DNA from: JBDKGH01 sp039798265
GTDB taxonomy: Bacteria > Bacteroidota > Bacteroidia > Flavobacteriales_D > Sanyastnellaceae
Length of the DNA: 47,881 nt
Direction of reading: 5' to 3'
Assembly: GCA_039798265.1 (NCBI GenBank)
Contig: JBDKGH010000010.1
Coordinates: forward strand, 1-47,881
Shown here: piece after piece, positions 8,782 through 16,785 of the stretch
Position numbering within the stretch: position 1 is the stretch's first letter
Layout: each line of letters starts with the position of its first letter
Notes under the pieces: generated by a model
Seen by the model: only the letters and a program-made list of their open reading frames with translations
Told to the model about the DNA's origin: nothing
Database searches by the model: none
Position numbers and translations under genes: made by a program

Positions 8782-11064
8782 TTACTGGCGAATCATTCGC
8801 ACTGTCTTTTCTCCAACTTGAATCACATATAATCCAGCACTCCAAGCGCGCACATCGATGTTAAGAGAAGTATCGGTTACATTTTGATACACGTGCATCA
8901 ATGCTCCCGTGGTAGAGAAAATCTTCACTTCTTTGATTGCAGTGCTCGATTGAATTTTCACAAAATCCACCGACGGATTAGGGTAGATTTCAAACACATC
9001 AGCCGTCCTTTCGTCAACATTCACTAAACAAGTATTTTCAGTATTGAAAGTGGGATACACATTTTCCGTAAATACACCGGTTCCATTTGGACATCGCGCT
9101 GCGGATAAATCGCTTGACTGCGCACCGAATACATCACTATCTAATGAAGTACCATCTGCACGCGTGAAATAGATTTCTTCACCTAAGGCAGATAATTTAA
9201 AATTGCTGTGAATCCCTACTTGACCGCCATTTTCGTCGGCCCAAATAGTTAAGTATCCATTAGCGGGCACCACAGCATTCGCTGGGAAAGGCCACTTCAA
9301 AGGATTGGCTGCATCATCAGAAAGATAGGTGCCGAAAAGATTGACGTCAGTGGAAGTGGTATTGTACATTTCTACCCAATCATCAAATTGGCCATCTGCA
9401 TCCATTGCACCTGATGCGTTAGAAGCTTCGTACTCATTGATGACTACTTCGCCTACATTTATAGCATTCACATTACTCATCAAAGTATAAAACTCATATT
9501 CAGCGCGCGGAGGAGAGAACATACCCGCGCTTGCATTTTGAGCATAGATGTAGTATTGAATCATAGCGCTATTGACGGGAATTAACGCGCCATAAACGCC
9601 ATCATTAGCCGCACCGTCACCATGCGCGCCATCGTCGTACATGGCTACCTTTTCAAAATTCAATTCAACATGATCACGGTAACCTAGATACACCTCTGTA
9701 GCATTTGAAACGGCCGAGGTGATATAACATTCCGAACCAAAATCAGGAATACTCGGTGAAGAACCCGGCACTTCAATGCTTGGTCCCCCTAAATTGAAAT
9801 CTGCATTTGAATTGAGATATGTAGCTCTATTTGCGGCAATACTAATTACCCCTGGGCTGCCACCACCGCCCGGTCCTCCACCACCTGTTACAGCACTATT
9901 TAGATTGGTATTGAAGTTTGCAACCGTGTACATATAATTATCATCAGCCGACACTGCATCAGCTACCACATCGTGAAAAAACTGCGCTCTTTGGGCCAGA
10001 TAACCCGAATCGATCATTTCCTCTACGAGAGTGCGCACGTGAGCCAAGTACATTTTTTTATAGGTCGCATTCTGAAACAAATAATAGATCAAGGGCCAAC
10101 CGGTATCGGTTTGGTGCGGATACAAAGTCATTTGTTCCATTTGTGTGGTGCTTAAACCACCGCCACCACCAGTAGAGGATCCAAGCATAGAAAATGCTCC
10201 AAAGCACATATTTAAATCCCACACTACTGGATTGAAACGTCCATTATTATCGCGATACAAATAATAGTTCTGACGAAAACCTCCTGTGTAGCTGTCCAAA
10301 TTGATAAATACATCATTAAAGGCCAGCATCCATAAAACACGATCAACATCCAAAATTTCTTCCACACTGCCCGTGTAGTTTTTGATGGTGTCGCACAAGT
10401 GAATTAAATCATCCCAACCTAAATCGGACTTCATTTCATATCGACTCGTATAGCTTGACTGAGTAGTACCATAATAAGCCAAATCAGGATAGGCATTGCT
10501 GCCCGGGCCTGCCCCACCTACAGGATTGCATTTAAAGAACGCATTGCTTGAAGAATAAAAGTGATCGCTACAAAATGATTTATTGATGCTCTCCGCATTA
10601 GAAAAAACACCATACATAGCGCCATTGATATACACTTGAGCATAATTAGCGTTTGGGCAATGCATGTAGTTTTTTAGAATATCATAGGCCAACACTTCTC
10701 GCACCATGCTTGGGTCACTGAAACCATTGGAAAGTTTTATATCCGTATAACCTTGATAAGACTGATTAAGGGTATAATCCAACTCGATGTGCAATGGGTT
10801 TTTAGCGTTATTGGCACTGTAAGAACTATTGCCTTTGTACTTCACACCACAGTTCGGATAAGCCACACCGTTCACTACCACTTGATCAGCAAGAATATAT
10901 CCTTCAGAACCAGCCTTTGCCGTGTCCATTTGATAATCCCAATTGCTTTGAGAGAAGGTGATTTCAATTACTTGAACCGTTGCTTGATCGTATAAATCAA
11001 CTTGCGCATAAGCTGAAAACAAAGAAAAACACGCACAAAGGGCCGAAGCCATTTTTTTCATCAT
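8782..11064 (-). CDS. CotH kinase-like protein with lamin-tail domain and T9SS signal
   Basis: This 760-residue protein begins with a signal peptide (cleaved near AYAQ). A CotH-type atypical protein-kinase domain follows, with CGVKYKGNSS, MVREVLAYDILKNY, NYYLYRDNNGRFNPVVWDLN and a conserved downstream Phe-Gly. Known CotH is a spore-coat kinase; exported bacterial relatives are mostly uncharacterised. A lamin-tail domain follows (VVINEYEASN ... WVEMYNTTS ... GYLTIWAD), then a T9SS type A tail (FEIYPNPSVDFV ... GLYVIQV). Two glycine-rich linkers (GGGGPGGGGSPG and STGGGGGLS) lie inside the kinase half. The tail predicts export across the outer membrane by T9SS. Start: two adjacent ATGs at 11064 and 11061; the first is used here. 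Substrate unknown. Confidence 0.85.
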   Translation of the reverse strand: MMKKMASALCACFSLFSAYAQVDLYDQATVQVIEITFSQSNWDYQMDTAKAGSEGYILADQVVVNGVAYPNCGVKYKGNSSYSANNAKNPLHIELDYTLNQSYQGYTDIKLSNGFSDPSMVREVLAYDILKNYMHCPNANYAQVYINGAMYGVFSNAESINKSFCSDHFYSSSNAFFKCNPVGGAGPGSNAYPDLAYYGTTQSSYTSRYEMKSDLGWDDLIHLCDTIKNYTGSVEEILDVDRVLWMLAFNDVFINLDSYTGGFRQNYYLYRDNNGRFNPVVWDLNMCFGAFSMLGSSTGGGGGLSTTQMEQMTLYPHQTDTGWPLIYYLFQNATYKKMYLAHVRTLVEEMIDSGYLAQRAQFFHDVVADAVSADDNYMYTVANFNTNLNSAVTGGGGPGGGGSPGVISIAANRATYLNSNADFNLGGPSIEVPGSSPSIPDFGSECYITSAVSNATEVYLGYRDHVELNFEKVAMYDDGAHGDGAANDGVYGALIPVNSAMIQYYIYAQNASAGMFSPPRAEYEFYTLMSNVNAINVGEVVINEYEASNASGAMDADGQFDDWVEMYNTTSTDVNLFGTYLSDDAANPLKWPFPANAVVPANGYLTIWADENGGQVGIHSNFKLSALGEEIYFTRADGTSLDSDVFGAQSSDLSAARCPNGTGVFTENVYPTFNTENTCLVNVDERTADVFEIYPNPSVDFVKIQSSTAIKEVKIFSTTGALMHVYQNVTDTSLNIDVRAWSAGLYVIQVGEKTVRMIRQ

Positions 11065-11087
11065 TCTAATAAGAGGGTTAAGAGTCA

Positions 11088-11100
11088 GGTGTAATACACC
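11088..11100. repeat. 13-nt inverted repeat in the CotH-like gene leader
   Basis: GGTGTA-A-TACACC is a perfect 6-bp inverted repeat about 25 bp upstream of the CotH-like start codon. It could be an operator or a short hairpin; there is no further support. Confidence 0.3.
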
Positions 11101-11148
11101 ACTACTTGATAATACCCTAAAAACTAGAATACTTCAAGACCGCAAAAA

Positions 11149-11751
11149 CTAGTTTTGACGGATGAAAAGAGAATCCTTTAGCGTTTGGCGATTGATTGAG
11201 ACTGCCTTGGCTTCCATCGTTCTTTCTTTCGTAGTGATGATCATCTTTAAAGGCATCGCGCCAGTTAAGTTGAGGTATTCAAACCAGCAATCGATCATAT
11301 GACCACTGAATGAAAAAGCATCCATTTTTAAATCTGCTGGGTAAAAAAATCGACACAAACCCTGATTGGTTGTGAAAATAATTTCATTGCATGTTTTTCC
11401 TAAAATCACTTCAGATGCTTCAACGATTTCTACTTCTTGGATCTCCATATTTGAGATCATAGTGGGTGTTTGAGTCCAGCGCTTCGTCGATGGATTATAA
11501 ACCTCTAATGTGGGATTGGAATTAGAATAAATTTCGATCGATCGTTTTTTGCCATTGTATTCTTTGCGGTATTTACCGTCTTTGATGTACCATTTCAATT
11601 CTGATCCCCACTGCGGTGCGAGCTGATCAGTGGGCACACTCATGGTGTGTGATCTGTAGCTAATGGTGTACTGAATCATTCCCTCAAAACGCTGCGCCCA
11701 CACATTTACTGAACAGACAAGGGCAATCACTATGGACAACAAAATTCTCAT
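11149..11751 (-). CDS. Exported protein of unknown function (DUF4412-like)
   Basis: About 200 residues. The sequence starts with a clear signal peptide (MRILLSIVIALVCSVNVWAQ). It then looks like a small beta-rich periplasmic or outer-membrane-associated protein with FEGMIQYTISYRS, WYIKDGKYRKEYNGKKRSIEI and a GKTCNEIIFTT segment. This resembles the GLPGLI/DUF4412 group by pattern only. I chose the ATG at 11751 because AAGGAA lies just before it and the signal peptide begins there; an in-frame ATG at 11784 would add 11 charged residues. It lies between a dnaJ terminator and the CotH-like gene, 84 bp upstream of the latter, so it probably has its own promoter. No function is known to me. Confidence 0.7.
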   Translation of the reverse strand: MRILLSIVIALVCSVNVWAQRFEGMIQYTISYRSHTMSVPTDQLAPQWGSELKWYIKDGKYRKEYNGKKRSIEIYSNSNPTLEVYNPSTKRWTQTPTMISNMEIQEVEIVEASEVILGKTCNEIIFTTNQGLCRFFYPADLKMDAFSFSGHMIDCWFEYLNLTGAMPLKMIITTKERTMEAKAVSINRQTLKDSLFIRQN

Positions 11752-11809
11752 CGTTCCTTTTTTTTTCGAAGATAACTCTTCCATGATTATTATTTTTTGC
11801 TAGGCAAAA

Positions 11810-11841
11810 AAAAGGCCAACTACTTTGAAAGTTGGCCTTTT
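11810..11841 (-). terminator. Terminator after dnaJ
   Basis: AAAAGGCCAACT (11810-11821) pairs with AGTTGGCCTTTT (11830-11841) in a 12-bp stem with an 8-nt loop. On the minus strand it is followed by a T run (the A run at 11805-11812), so it ends the grpE-dnaJ transcript. Confidence 0.85.
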
Positions 11842-11862
11842 GTATTCTTCAGTCTTTATTCT

Positions 11863-12984
11863 CTATTGGAACATCTCTTTTACCTTTTGGAAAAAAGTTT
11901 TGTCTTTACCTGTAGGGCTCGGAGCAAAATTGGGAGAGGTGCGCAATTTTTCAAGCACTTTGCGCTCTTCGTCAGTTAGTCGTTGCGGTGTCCAAACGTT
12001 GATGTTTACCAATAAGTCTCCTGTTTGATAACCGTTCACCTCGGGTAAACCTTTTCCTTTCAAACGAAGAATGCGACCTGATTGAGTGCCTTCGTCTAAT
12101 TTGATTTGAGCTTTTCCGCGCACCAAAGGCACTTCCATAGCTGCACCTAAAGCCACATCGGCAAAGTTGACGTAGAGGTCATAATACAAATTGAGACCAT
12201 CTCGTTTGAGTTGTGGGTGTTCCTCTTCTTCTATCTGCACGAGCAAATCGCCTGGAACACCGCCAAAGGGGCCAGCATTACCTTTTCCTGCCACGTTGAG
12301 TGTCATGCCTTCCACTACGCCAGCGGGGATGTTTATTTCTACAATCTCCTCTTGGCGTTTTTGTCCGTGCTCATCACTATCTTTTGGTTTGCTCTTCACT
12401 GTTTTACCCGCACCATGACAGTTTGGACAAGTAGTGGTAGTTGCCATTTGCCCCAAAATGGTATTGGTTACGCGGCGCACTTGCCCTGCACCACGGCAGG
12501 TAGTGCAAGTGTCAAAAGTGACACCCTCCGCATTCACCATCTTGAATACTTTTATCTTCTTAGAAGTACCATAGGCGATATCCTCTAGGGTCAATTTTAC
12601 TTTGATGCGAAGGTTAGTGCCCTTCATGCGTCGGTTCGCTTGTCCGCCGCCATATCCGCCGCCACCGCCGAAAGCTTGGCCGAAGATGTCGCCAAACTGA
12701 GAGAAAATATCATCCATGTTCATACCGCCGCCGCCAAAGCCGCCGCCGCCCGAAGCTCCTCCCATACCCGCATGACCAAACTGATCATAGCGTGCCTTTT
12801 TATTTGGGTCGCTCAGTACTTCATATGCTTCTGCCGCTTCTTTGAAACTTTCTTCGGCCGCTTTATCACCGGGATTCTTATCGGGGTGATATTTAATGGC
12901 CAACTTGCGATAAGCCTTTTTGATATCCGCTTCAGAAGCACTTCTCGAAACACCTAGAATGTCGTAATAATCTCTCTTCGCCAT
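11863..12984 (-). CDS. dnaJ: Chaperone DnaJ with a half zinc domain
   Basis: DnaJ stimulates the DnaK ATPase and delivers unfolded clients. The J domain is complete with HPD at residues 33-35 (KYHPDKNPGDK). A Gly-rich G/F region covers about residues 70-116. The cysteine-rich domain holds only two CxxCxGxG units (Cys160/Cys163 and Cys186/Cys189) where E. coli DnaJ has four, so only one zinc site can form. I recall the same layout in flavobacterial DnaJ, so it is probably lineage-typical rather than damage. The C-terminal client-binding domain is intact (NIPAGVVEGMTLNVAGKGNAG, DLLVNINVWTPQRL). It lies 10 bp after grpE in the same operon; dnaK is not in the window. Confidence 0.95.
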   Translation of the reverse strand: MAKRDYYDILGVSRSASEADIKKAYRKLAIKYHPDKNPGDKAAEESFKEAAEAYEVLSDPNKKARYDQFGHAGMGGASGGGGFGGGGMNMDDIFSQFGDIFGQAFGGGGGYGGGQANRRMKGTNLRIKVKLTLEDIAYGTSKKIKVFKMVNAEGVTFDTCTTCRGAGQVRRVTNTILGQMATTTTCPNCHGAGKTVKSKPKDSDEHGQKRQEEIVEINIPAGVVEGMTLNVAGKGNAGPFGGVPGDLLVQIEEEEHPQLKRDGLNLYYDLYVNFADVALGAAMEVPLVRGKAQIKLDEGTQSGRILRLKGKGLPEVNGYQTGDLLVNINVWTPQRLTDEERKVLEKLRTSPNFAPSPTGKDKTFFQKVKEMFQ

Positions 12985-12994
12985 TGCTCTATCA

Positions 12995-13558
12995 TTATGC
13001 TCCGACTACCACTTTGGCAAATCGGATAACTTTATCATTGAGTGTATAACCCGTTTCTACGGTATCCACCACTTTCCCCTTTAAGTCTTCGGTAGGGGCC
13101 GGAATATTGGTAATGGCTTCATGAAAATCAACATCAAAGGCCACGCCGTTGGATTCAATCGGCTTTAAACCTTTTGCCTCTAACTTTCTGTAAAGCTTTT
13201 GATGGATCAATCCGAATCCTTCTTTCACTGGGGCCAAATCTTCCATCGAATCATTCGCCTTGATGGCCCGTTCAAAATCATCCAAAATGCCCAACATATC
13301 TTTGATCACTTCACCGCTGGCAGTAGCCAACAAATCGCCGCGCTCTTTTGCAGATCGCTTGCGGAAATTATCAAAATCGGCATACAGTCGGAAATACTTA
13401 TCCTTCCACTCAGCGGCTTCTTTCTGCCACTTTTCTTCTTCGCTTATGATCTCTTGAGTAGGAGCAGCCGTGGTTTCTGGTGCTCCCGTATCCGGATTTT
13501 GACCTTCGGTCAACGATTCTTCTACTGGTGGGATGTCTTTATTTTCTTCTGTACTCAT
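12995..13558 (-). CDS. grpE: Nucleotide exchange factor GrpE
   Basis: GrpE releases ADP from DnaK. The 187-residue protein has an acidic, disordered N-terminus (about residues 1-40). A long coiled coil follows (EEKWQKEAAEWKDKYFRLYADFDNFRKR), then the C-terminal beta domain with FDVDFHEAITN and GYTLNDKVIRFAKVVVG, which is the GrpE signature. It is first in a two-gene operon with dnaJ. Upstream, a TTTCTTTG box (one mismatch to TAnnTTTG) is visible on the minus strand near 13650-13660. No CIRCE element was seen. Confidence 0.95.
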   Translation of the reverse strand: MSTEENKDIPPVEESLTEGQNPDTGAPETTAAPTQEIISEEEKWQKEAAEWKDKYFRLYADFDNFRKRSAKERGDLLATASGEVIKDMLGILDDFERAIKANDSMEDLAPVKEGFGLIHQKLYRKLEAKGLKPIESNGVAFDVDFHEAITNIPAPTEDLKGKVVDTVETGYTLNDKVIRFAKVVVGA

Positions 13559-13678
13559 AACCTATCTTTTTGACGTCGGCGGGCAGTCAATTTTTTTGCC
13601 ATCTCTTCAGGTGGGGCAAAACTGTCAGTTATCACGCCAACGGGGGCGCAAAGAAAGTGACAATTTGGTCATTTTAAG

Positions 13679-13712
13679 CCAAAAAAAAGGCCCTCTCTGT
13701 GCGAGAAGGCCT
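13679..13712 (-). terminator. Terminator after the TlpA-like gene
   Basis: AGGCCCTCTC (13688-13697) pairs with GAGAAGGCCT (13703-13712) with one mismatch. The A run on its left gives a T run at the end of the minus-strand transcript. Confidence 0.75.
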
Positions 13713-13738
13713 ATTATTCATTCATGGAAAAACGTTCC

Positions 13739-14305
13739 TTAGAAGCTTTTCACGTATTCGTCCAATTTTTTGTGCAACTCCAAACCGCGAAGCGATTTTG
13801 CTACAATAACACCCTTTTCATCAATCAAAAAACTCATCGGGATGCTGCTTACACCATAGTTAGCTGCTGCGGCATTGTTCCAACCTTGAAGGTCACTTAC
13901 GTGATTTTTCCAAGTTAATTGATCCTTTTCAATGGCTTGTTTCCAAGCATCAGCTGTTTTGTCTAACGAAACAGAAAAGATATCGAAACCCTTGGCTGTT
14001 TTGAATTTCGCTTTATTGTATTTCTCATAAGCGCCTACTACGTTTGGATTTTCGCGGCGGCATGGTCCACACCAAGAAGCCCAAAAATCAATCAAAACCA
14101 TTTTACCGCGAAGGCTAGAAAGTTTCAATTTTTTTCCATCTACACCTGCCATTTCAATTTCAGGAGCGATATCGCCAATGTTTGTTCCTACTACGGCTGT
14201 TTTTGAAACGGCACGTTTCGCCTTAACAGGCTCATTATTGAGAGTGAAGCTTCCTGCTACAATCAGTAGTGCGGAGAAAGCTGCTGCAAAGAGAATTCTT
14301 TTCAT
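13739..14305 (-). CDS. Exported TlpA-like thioredoxin
   Basis: The 188-residue protein has an N-terminal signal sequence (MKRILFAAAFSALLIVAGSF) and a thioredoxin fold of the TlpA/AhpC-TSA type. The redox-active motif is WASWCGPCRRENP (Cys79, Cys82), and the cis-Pro is in the SSIPMSFLID segment. It probably works in the periplasm as a thiol-disulfide oxidoreductase; the partner cannot be told. A perfect -7 box (TAAATTTG on the minus strand) lies upstream, so it is likely transcribed independently of murA, which ends 84 bp before it. Confidence 0.88.
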   Translation of the reverse strand: MKRILFAAAFSALLIVAGSFTLNNEPVKAKRAVSKTAVVGTNIGDIAPEIEMAGVDGKKLKLSSLRGKMVLIDFWASWCGPCRRENPNVVGAYEKYNKAKFKTAKGFDIFSVSLDKTADAWKQAIEKDQLTWKNHVSDLQGWNNAAAANYGVSSIPMSFLIDEKGVIVAKSLRGLELHKKLDEYVKSF

Positions 14306-14325
14306 GGTTTACAATCTATGTTTTA

Positions 14326-14361
14326 CAAATTTACGCGAAAAACGCATTCGGGGTTTCCAAA
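14326..14361 (-). promoter_or_regulatory. Promoter of the TlpA-like gene
   Basis: On the minus strand TAAATTTG (14326-14333) matches TAnnTTTG exactly, with TTTG at 14358-14361 about 24 bp upstream. That spacing is slightly longer than usual for the -33 element. Confidence 0.55.
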
Positions 14362-14389
14362 GAAGATGCCAACTTTGAATGCTATCCTT

Positions 14390-15697
14390 TTATACCCGAC
14401 GGATGTCAGCACCTAATGCCTGCAAACGTGCCTCGATATCTTGGTATCCGCGATCAATCTGCTCAATGTTCTGAATGACACTTTTTCCTTTTGCTCCGAG
14501 AGCAGCAATCAAAAGCGATACACCAGCTCGAATATCAGGAGACGACATAGTGACTCCCTTCAGCGACGATTTGCGATCTAAGCCAATGACTGTAGCGCGA
14601 TGTGGGTCACACAAAATAATTTGCGCACCCATATCGATCAATTTGTCAACGAAGAACAAACGGCTTTCGAACATTTTTTGGTGAATCAAAACAGATCCAC
14701 GAGCTTGAGTTGCTGTTACCAAAGCAATGGATATTAAGTCCGGTGTAAAACCAGGCCACGGTGCATCACTAATGGTCATTATAGAGCCGTCGATGAATGT
14801 GTCTATTTCGTAATGATCTTGCTCTGGAATATGCAAGTCATCCTCGTTTACTCTATTCACGGTAATACCCATACGACGGAAGATTTCTGGAATAATACCA
14901 AGATCGTCGTAGGAAACATTCTTAATCAATAAATCTCCTTGAGTCATGGCGGCCATTCCAATGAAGGAGCCGATTTCAATCATGTCTGGTAAACAGCGAT
15001 GATCAGTCCCCCCCAGTTTGCTGACCCCTTCAATGATGAGCAAATTTGATCCGATACCGGAAATTTTACCTCCCATTCGGTTGATCATCTTACACAACTG
15101 CTGGAGATAGGGTTCACACGCTGCATTGTAGATGGTGGTTGTTCCTTCTGCCATGCACGCTGCCATCACAATATTGGCTGTTCCTGTTACCGATGCTTCA
15201 TCGAGCAACATATAAGCCCCTTTGAGCTGAGAAGCTTCTACGCTGTAGAAACTATCACCTGCATCGTAATTGAATTTTGCTCCAAGATTTTGGAAACCCA
15301 AAAAGTGCGTATCCAAACGACGACGGCCTATTTTATCGCCTCCTGGCTTGGGGATATATCCCTTTCCGTAACGAGCTAACAAAGGTCCTACCACCATGAT
15401 AGAGCCGCGCAAGCTTGCGGCTTTTTTCTTGTAATCGGCGGTTTTCAAATACTCCATATCCACAGCATCCGCTTGAAAGGTGTAGTCGCCCTTCCCATTT
15501 TTTGCAACCTTTACCCCCATATCGCCCAAGAGATCGATCAGTTTCAAGACATCTACGATTTCGGGGATATTGGTAATACGCACTGGATCTGCCGTAAGCA
15601 ATACAGCGCAAAGTATTTGCAAAGCTTCGTTTTTCGCTCCTTGTGGTATAACTGTTCCTTTCAGTTTATTCCCACCTACAATTTCAAATGCTGACAT
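14390..15697 (-). CDS. murA: UDP-N-acetylglucosamine 1-carboxyvinyltransferase MurA (Asp at the catalytic Cys position)
   Basis: MurA transfers enolpyruvate from PEP to UDP-GlcNAc, the first committed step of peptidoglycan synthesis, in the cytosol. The 435-residue length is normal. N-terminal FEIVGGNKLKGTVIPQGAKNE gives the conserved Lys/Asn pair, and LRGSIMVVGPLLARYG and GGDKIGRRRLDTHFLGF mark the active-site loop. In that loop the residue matching E. coli Cys115 is Asp121 (PGGDKIG instead of PGGCAIG). In other bacteria Asp here keeps activity and makes the enzyme insensitive to fosfomycin, so natural resistance is expected. Two copies of CAAGAAGCAG lie in its leader. Confidence 0.95.
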   Translation of the reverse strand: MSAFEIVGGNKLKGTVIPQGAKNEALQILCAVLLTADPVRITNIPEIVDVLKLIDLLGDMGVKVAKNGKGDYTFQADAVDMEYLKTADYKKKAASLRGSIMVVGPLLARYGKGYIPKPGGDKIGRRRLDTHFLGFQNLGAKFNYDAGDSFYSVEASQLKGAYMLLDEASVTGTANIVMAACMAEGTTTIYNAACEPYLQQLCKMINRMGGKISGIGSNLLIIEGVSKLGGTDHRCLPDMIEIGSFIGMAAMTQGDLLIKNVSYDDLGIIPEIFRRMGITVNRVNEDDLHIPEQDHYEIDTFIDGSIMTISDAPWPGFTPDLISIALVTATQARGSVLIHQKMFESRLFFVDKLIDMGAQIILCDPHRATVIGLDRKSSLKGVTMSSPDIRAGVSLLIAALGAKGKSVIQNIEQIDRGYQDIEARLQALGADIRRV

Positions 15698-15716
15698 GTG
15701 TGTATGATTCAGACTG

Positions 15717-15751
15717 CAAGAAGCAGATTAGAACCCAACCTCAAGAAGCAG
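15717..15751. repeat. CAAGAAGCAG direct repeats in the murA leader
   Basis: The 10-mer CAAGAAGCAG occurs at 15717-15726 and 15742-15751 (25-bp period) between the end of the PorP/SprF gene and the start of murA. The second copy is inside a weak CAACCT/AGGTTG hairpin. Role unknown. Confidence 0.35.
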
Positions 15752-15792
15752 GTTGTAGGAATTTATTGACACTTGAACGATGAAAGCTATGC

Positions 15793-16785
15793 CTAATCGG
15801 CCAGCTTTCTTTTTTTCTCAAAGATGCCTTGATAGACGAGGGTAATTTCTGGTCCTCCTAGGAAGGTAACTGTGCGCGTAACTCGGCTCAATGGAAAGTC
15901 ATAGGAAACGAACAAGCTAGCCGTGCGTTTCCATTCGGCGCCTAATACAGGAGTAATGGCATCGCCCACCCTGTAGTACATTCCAAAAAGCAAGGCCGAA
16001 GATTTATTCACATCTGTATAGCGTGAATCATCACCAAATCGGTATTCAGCGCGCATACCAATGTTGTACTCCATAGCTTTTCGTTGGCGTTGAATAAGCA
16101 AATCCCAGCGGTATCGAATCATTCCTCGGTTTGTTTCAGCACTTCCGTAGACCACTTGTCGAATGGGCAGTCGATCTTTTGAACCCGCTAAGATGGTTTG
16201 ATTTTGTCCATAATGCCGGAAAGAGTAGCCTCCTGTAAAGGTGTACCAACGGGCCTTTCGCACCCAATGGCCACCCAATGCAGCATCCATCCCGATATCT
16301 GTGGCCGCTCCAAAATTTTCTCCCGACGAGGCGGAGGGATCATATTCGTATCCATTGTACTGACTATCCCAAGCCAAACCTGAAACATCCATTTGACGTT
16401 TTAATCGTCCAATTTGCAATCCGGCACTCACATAATCTTTACTGCTCAATTTGAGATGAAGAGCTGCCGCACCCGTCCATTGGAAGGTGTGAATTTGTGC
16501 CTTACCTGCTTGGTCAGTCACAATGTATGCTCCCAATGCTAGGAAGTTCGGATGTTTTTTATGAAAAAATTTGCCTTGCAATTCCGCAGCGCGTGTGCCG
16601 TATCCGGCCCCTGCTTGTTTCCATTGATTCCGATAGTGTGTTGAGGCTCTTACGTCGCCAAAAAAATCGCCCACCCGAGCAGGGTTATACAGTTGCGGCA
16701 CGTTAAAATATTGCGAGAAATGAGGGTCCTGTGCATTCATGCGAACACATAAAAAGAGGAGTGCTATGAGGATCCAGTTTTTCAT
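15793..16785 (-). CDS. PorP/SprF-family T9SS outer-membrane protein
   Basis: The 330-residue protein has a signal peptide (cleaved after MNA) and the family opening QDPHFSQYFNVPQLYNPARVG. Alternating beta-strand patterns follow, ending in GPEITLVYQG, as in a beta-barrel of the PorP/SprF group. Family members pair with individual type B T9SS substrates and help secrete or anchor them. Fitting that, this gene overlaps by 4 bp the end of the 1161-residue type B protein just upstream. It is last in the seven-gene export operon. Confidence 0.93.
   Translation of the reverse strand: MKNWILIALLFLCVRMNAQDPHFSQYFNVPQLYNPARVGDFFGDVRASTHYRNQWKQAGAGYGTRAAELQGKFFHKKHPNFLALGAYIVTDQAGKAQIHTFQWTGAAALHLKLSSKDYVSAGLQIGRLKRQMDVSGLAWDSQYNGYEYDPSASSGENFGAATDIGMDAALGGHWVRKARWYTFTGGYSFRHYGQNQTILAGSKDRLPIRQVVYGSAETNRGMIRYRWDLLIQRQRKAMEYNIGMRAEYRFGDDSRYTDVNKSSALLFGMYYRVGDAITPVLGAEWKRTASLFVSYDFPLSRVTRTVTFLGGPEITLVYQGIFEKKRKLAD

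Noticed and set aside
9918..10175. Plus-strand open frames inside the CotH-like gene
   Set aside because: They lie fully inside a gene with clear domains on the other strand and show no motif of their own.
12640..12780. GCC/CCG-rich tract
   Set aside because: It encodes the Gly-rich G/F region of DnaJ.
11863..13558. CIRCE heat-shock operator before grpE-dnaJ
   Set aside because: No TTAGCACTC-N9-GAGTGCTAA-like inverted repeat was found upstream of grpE.
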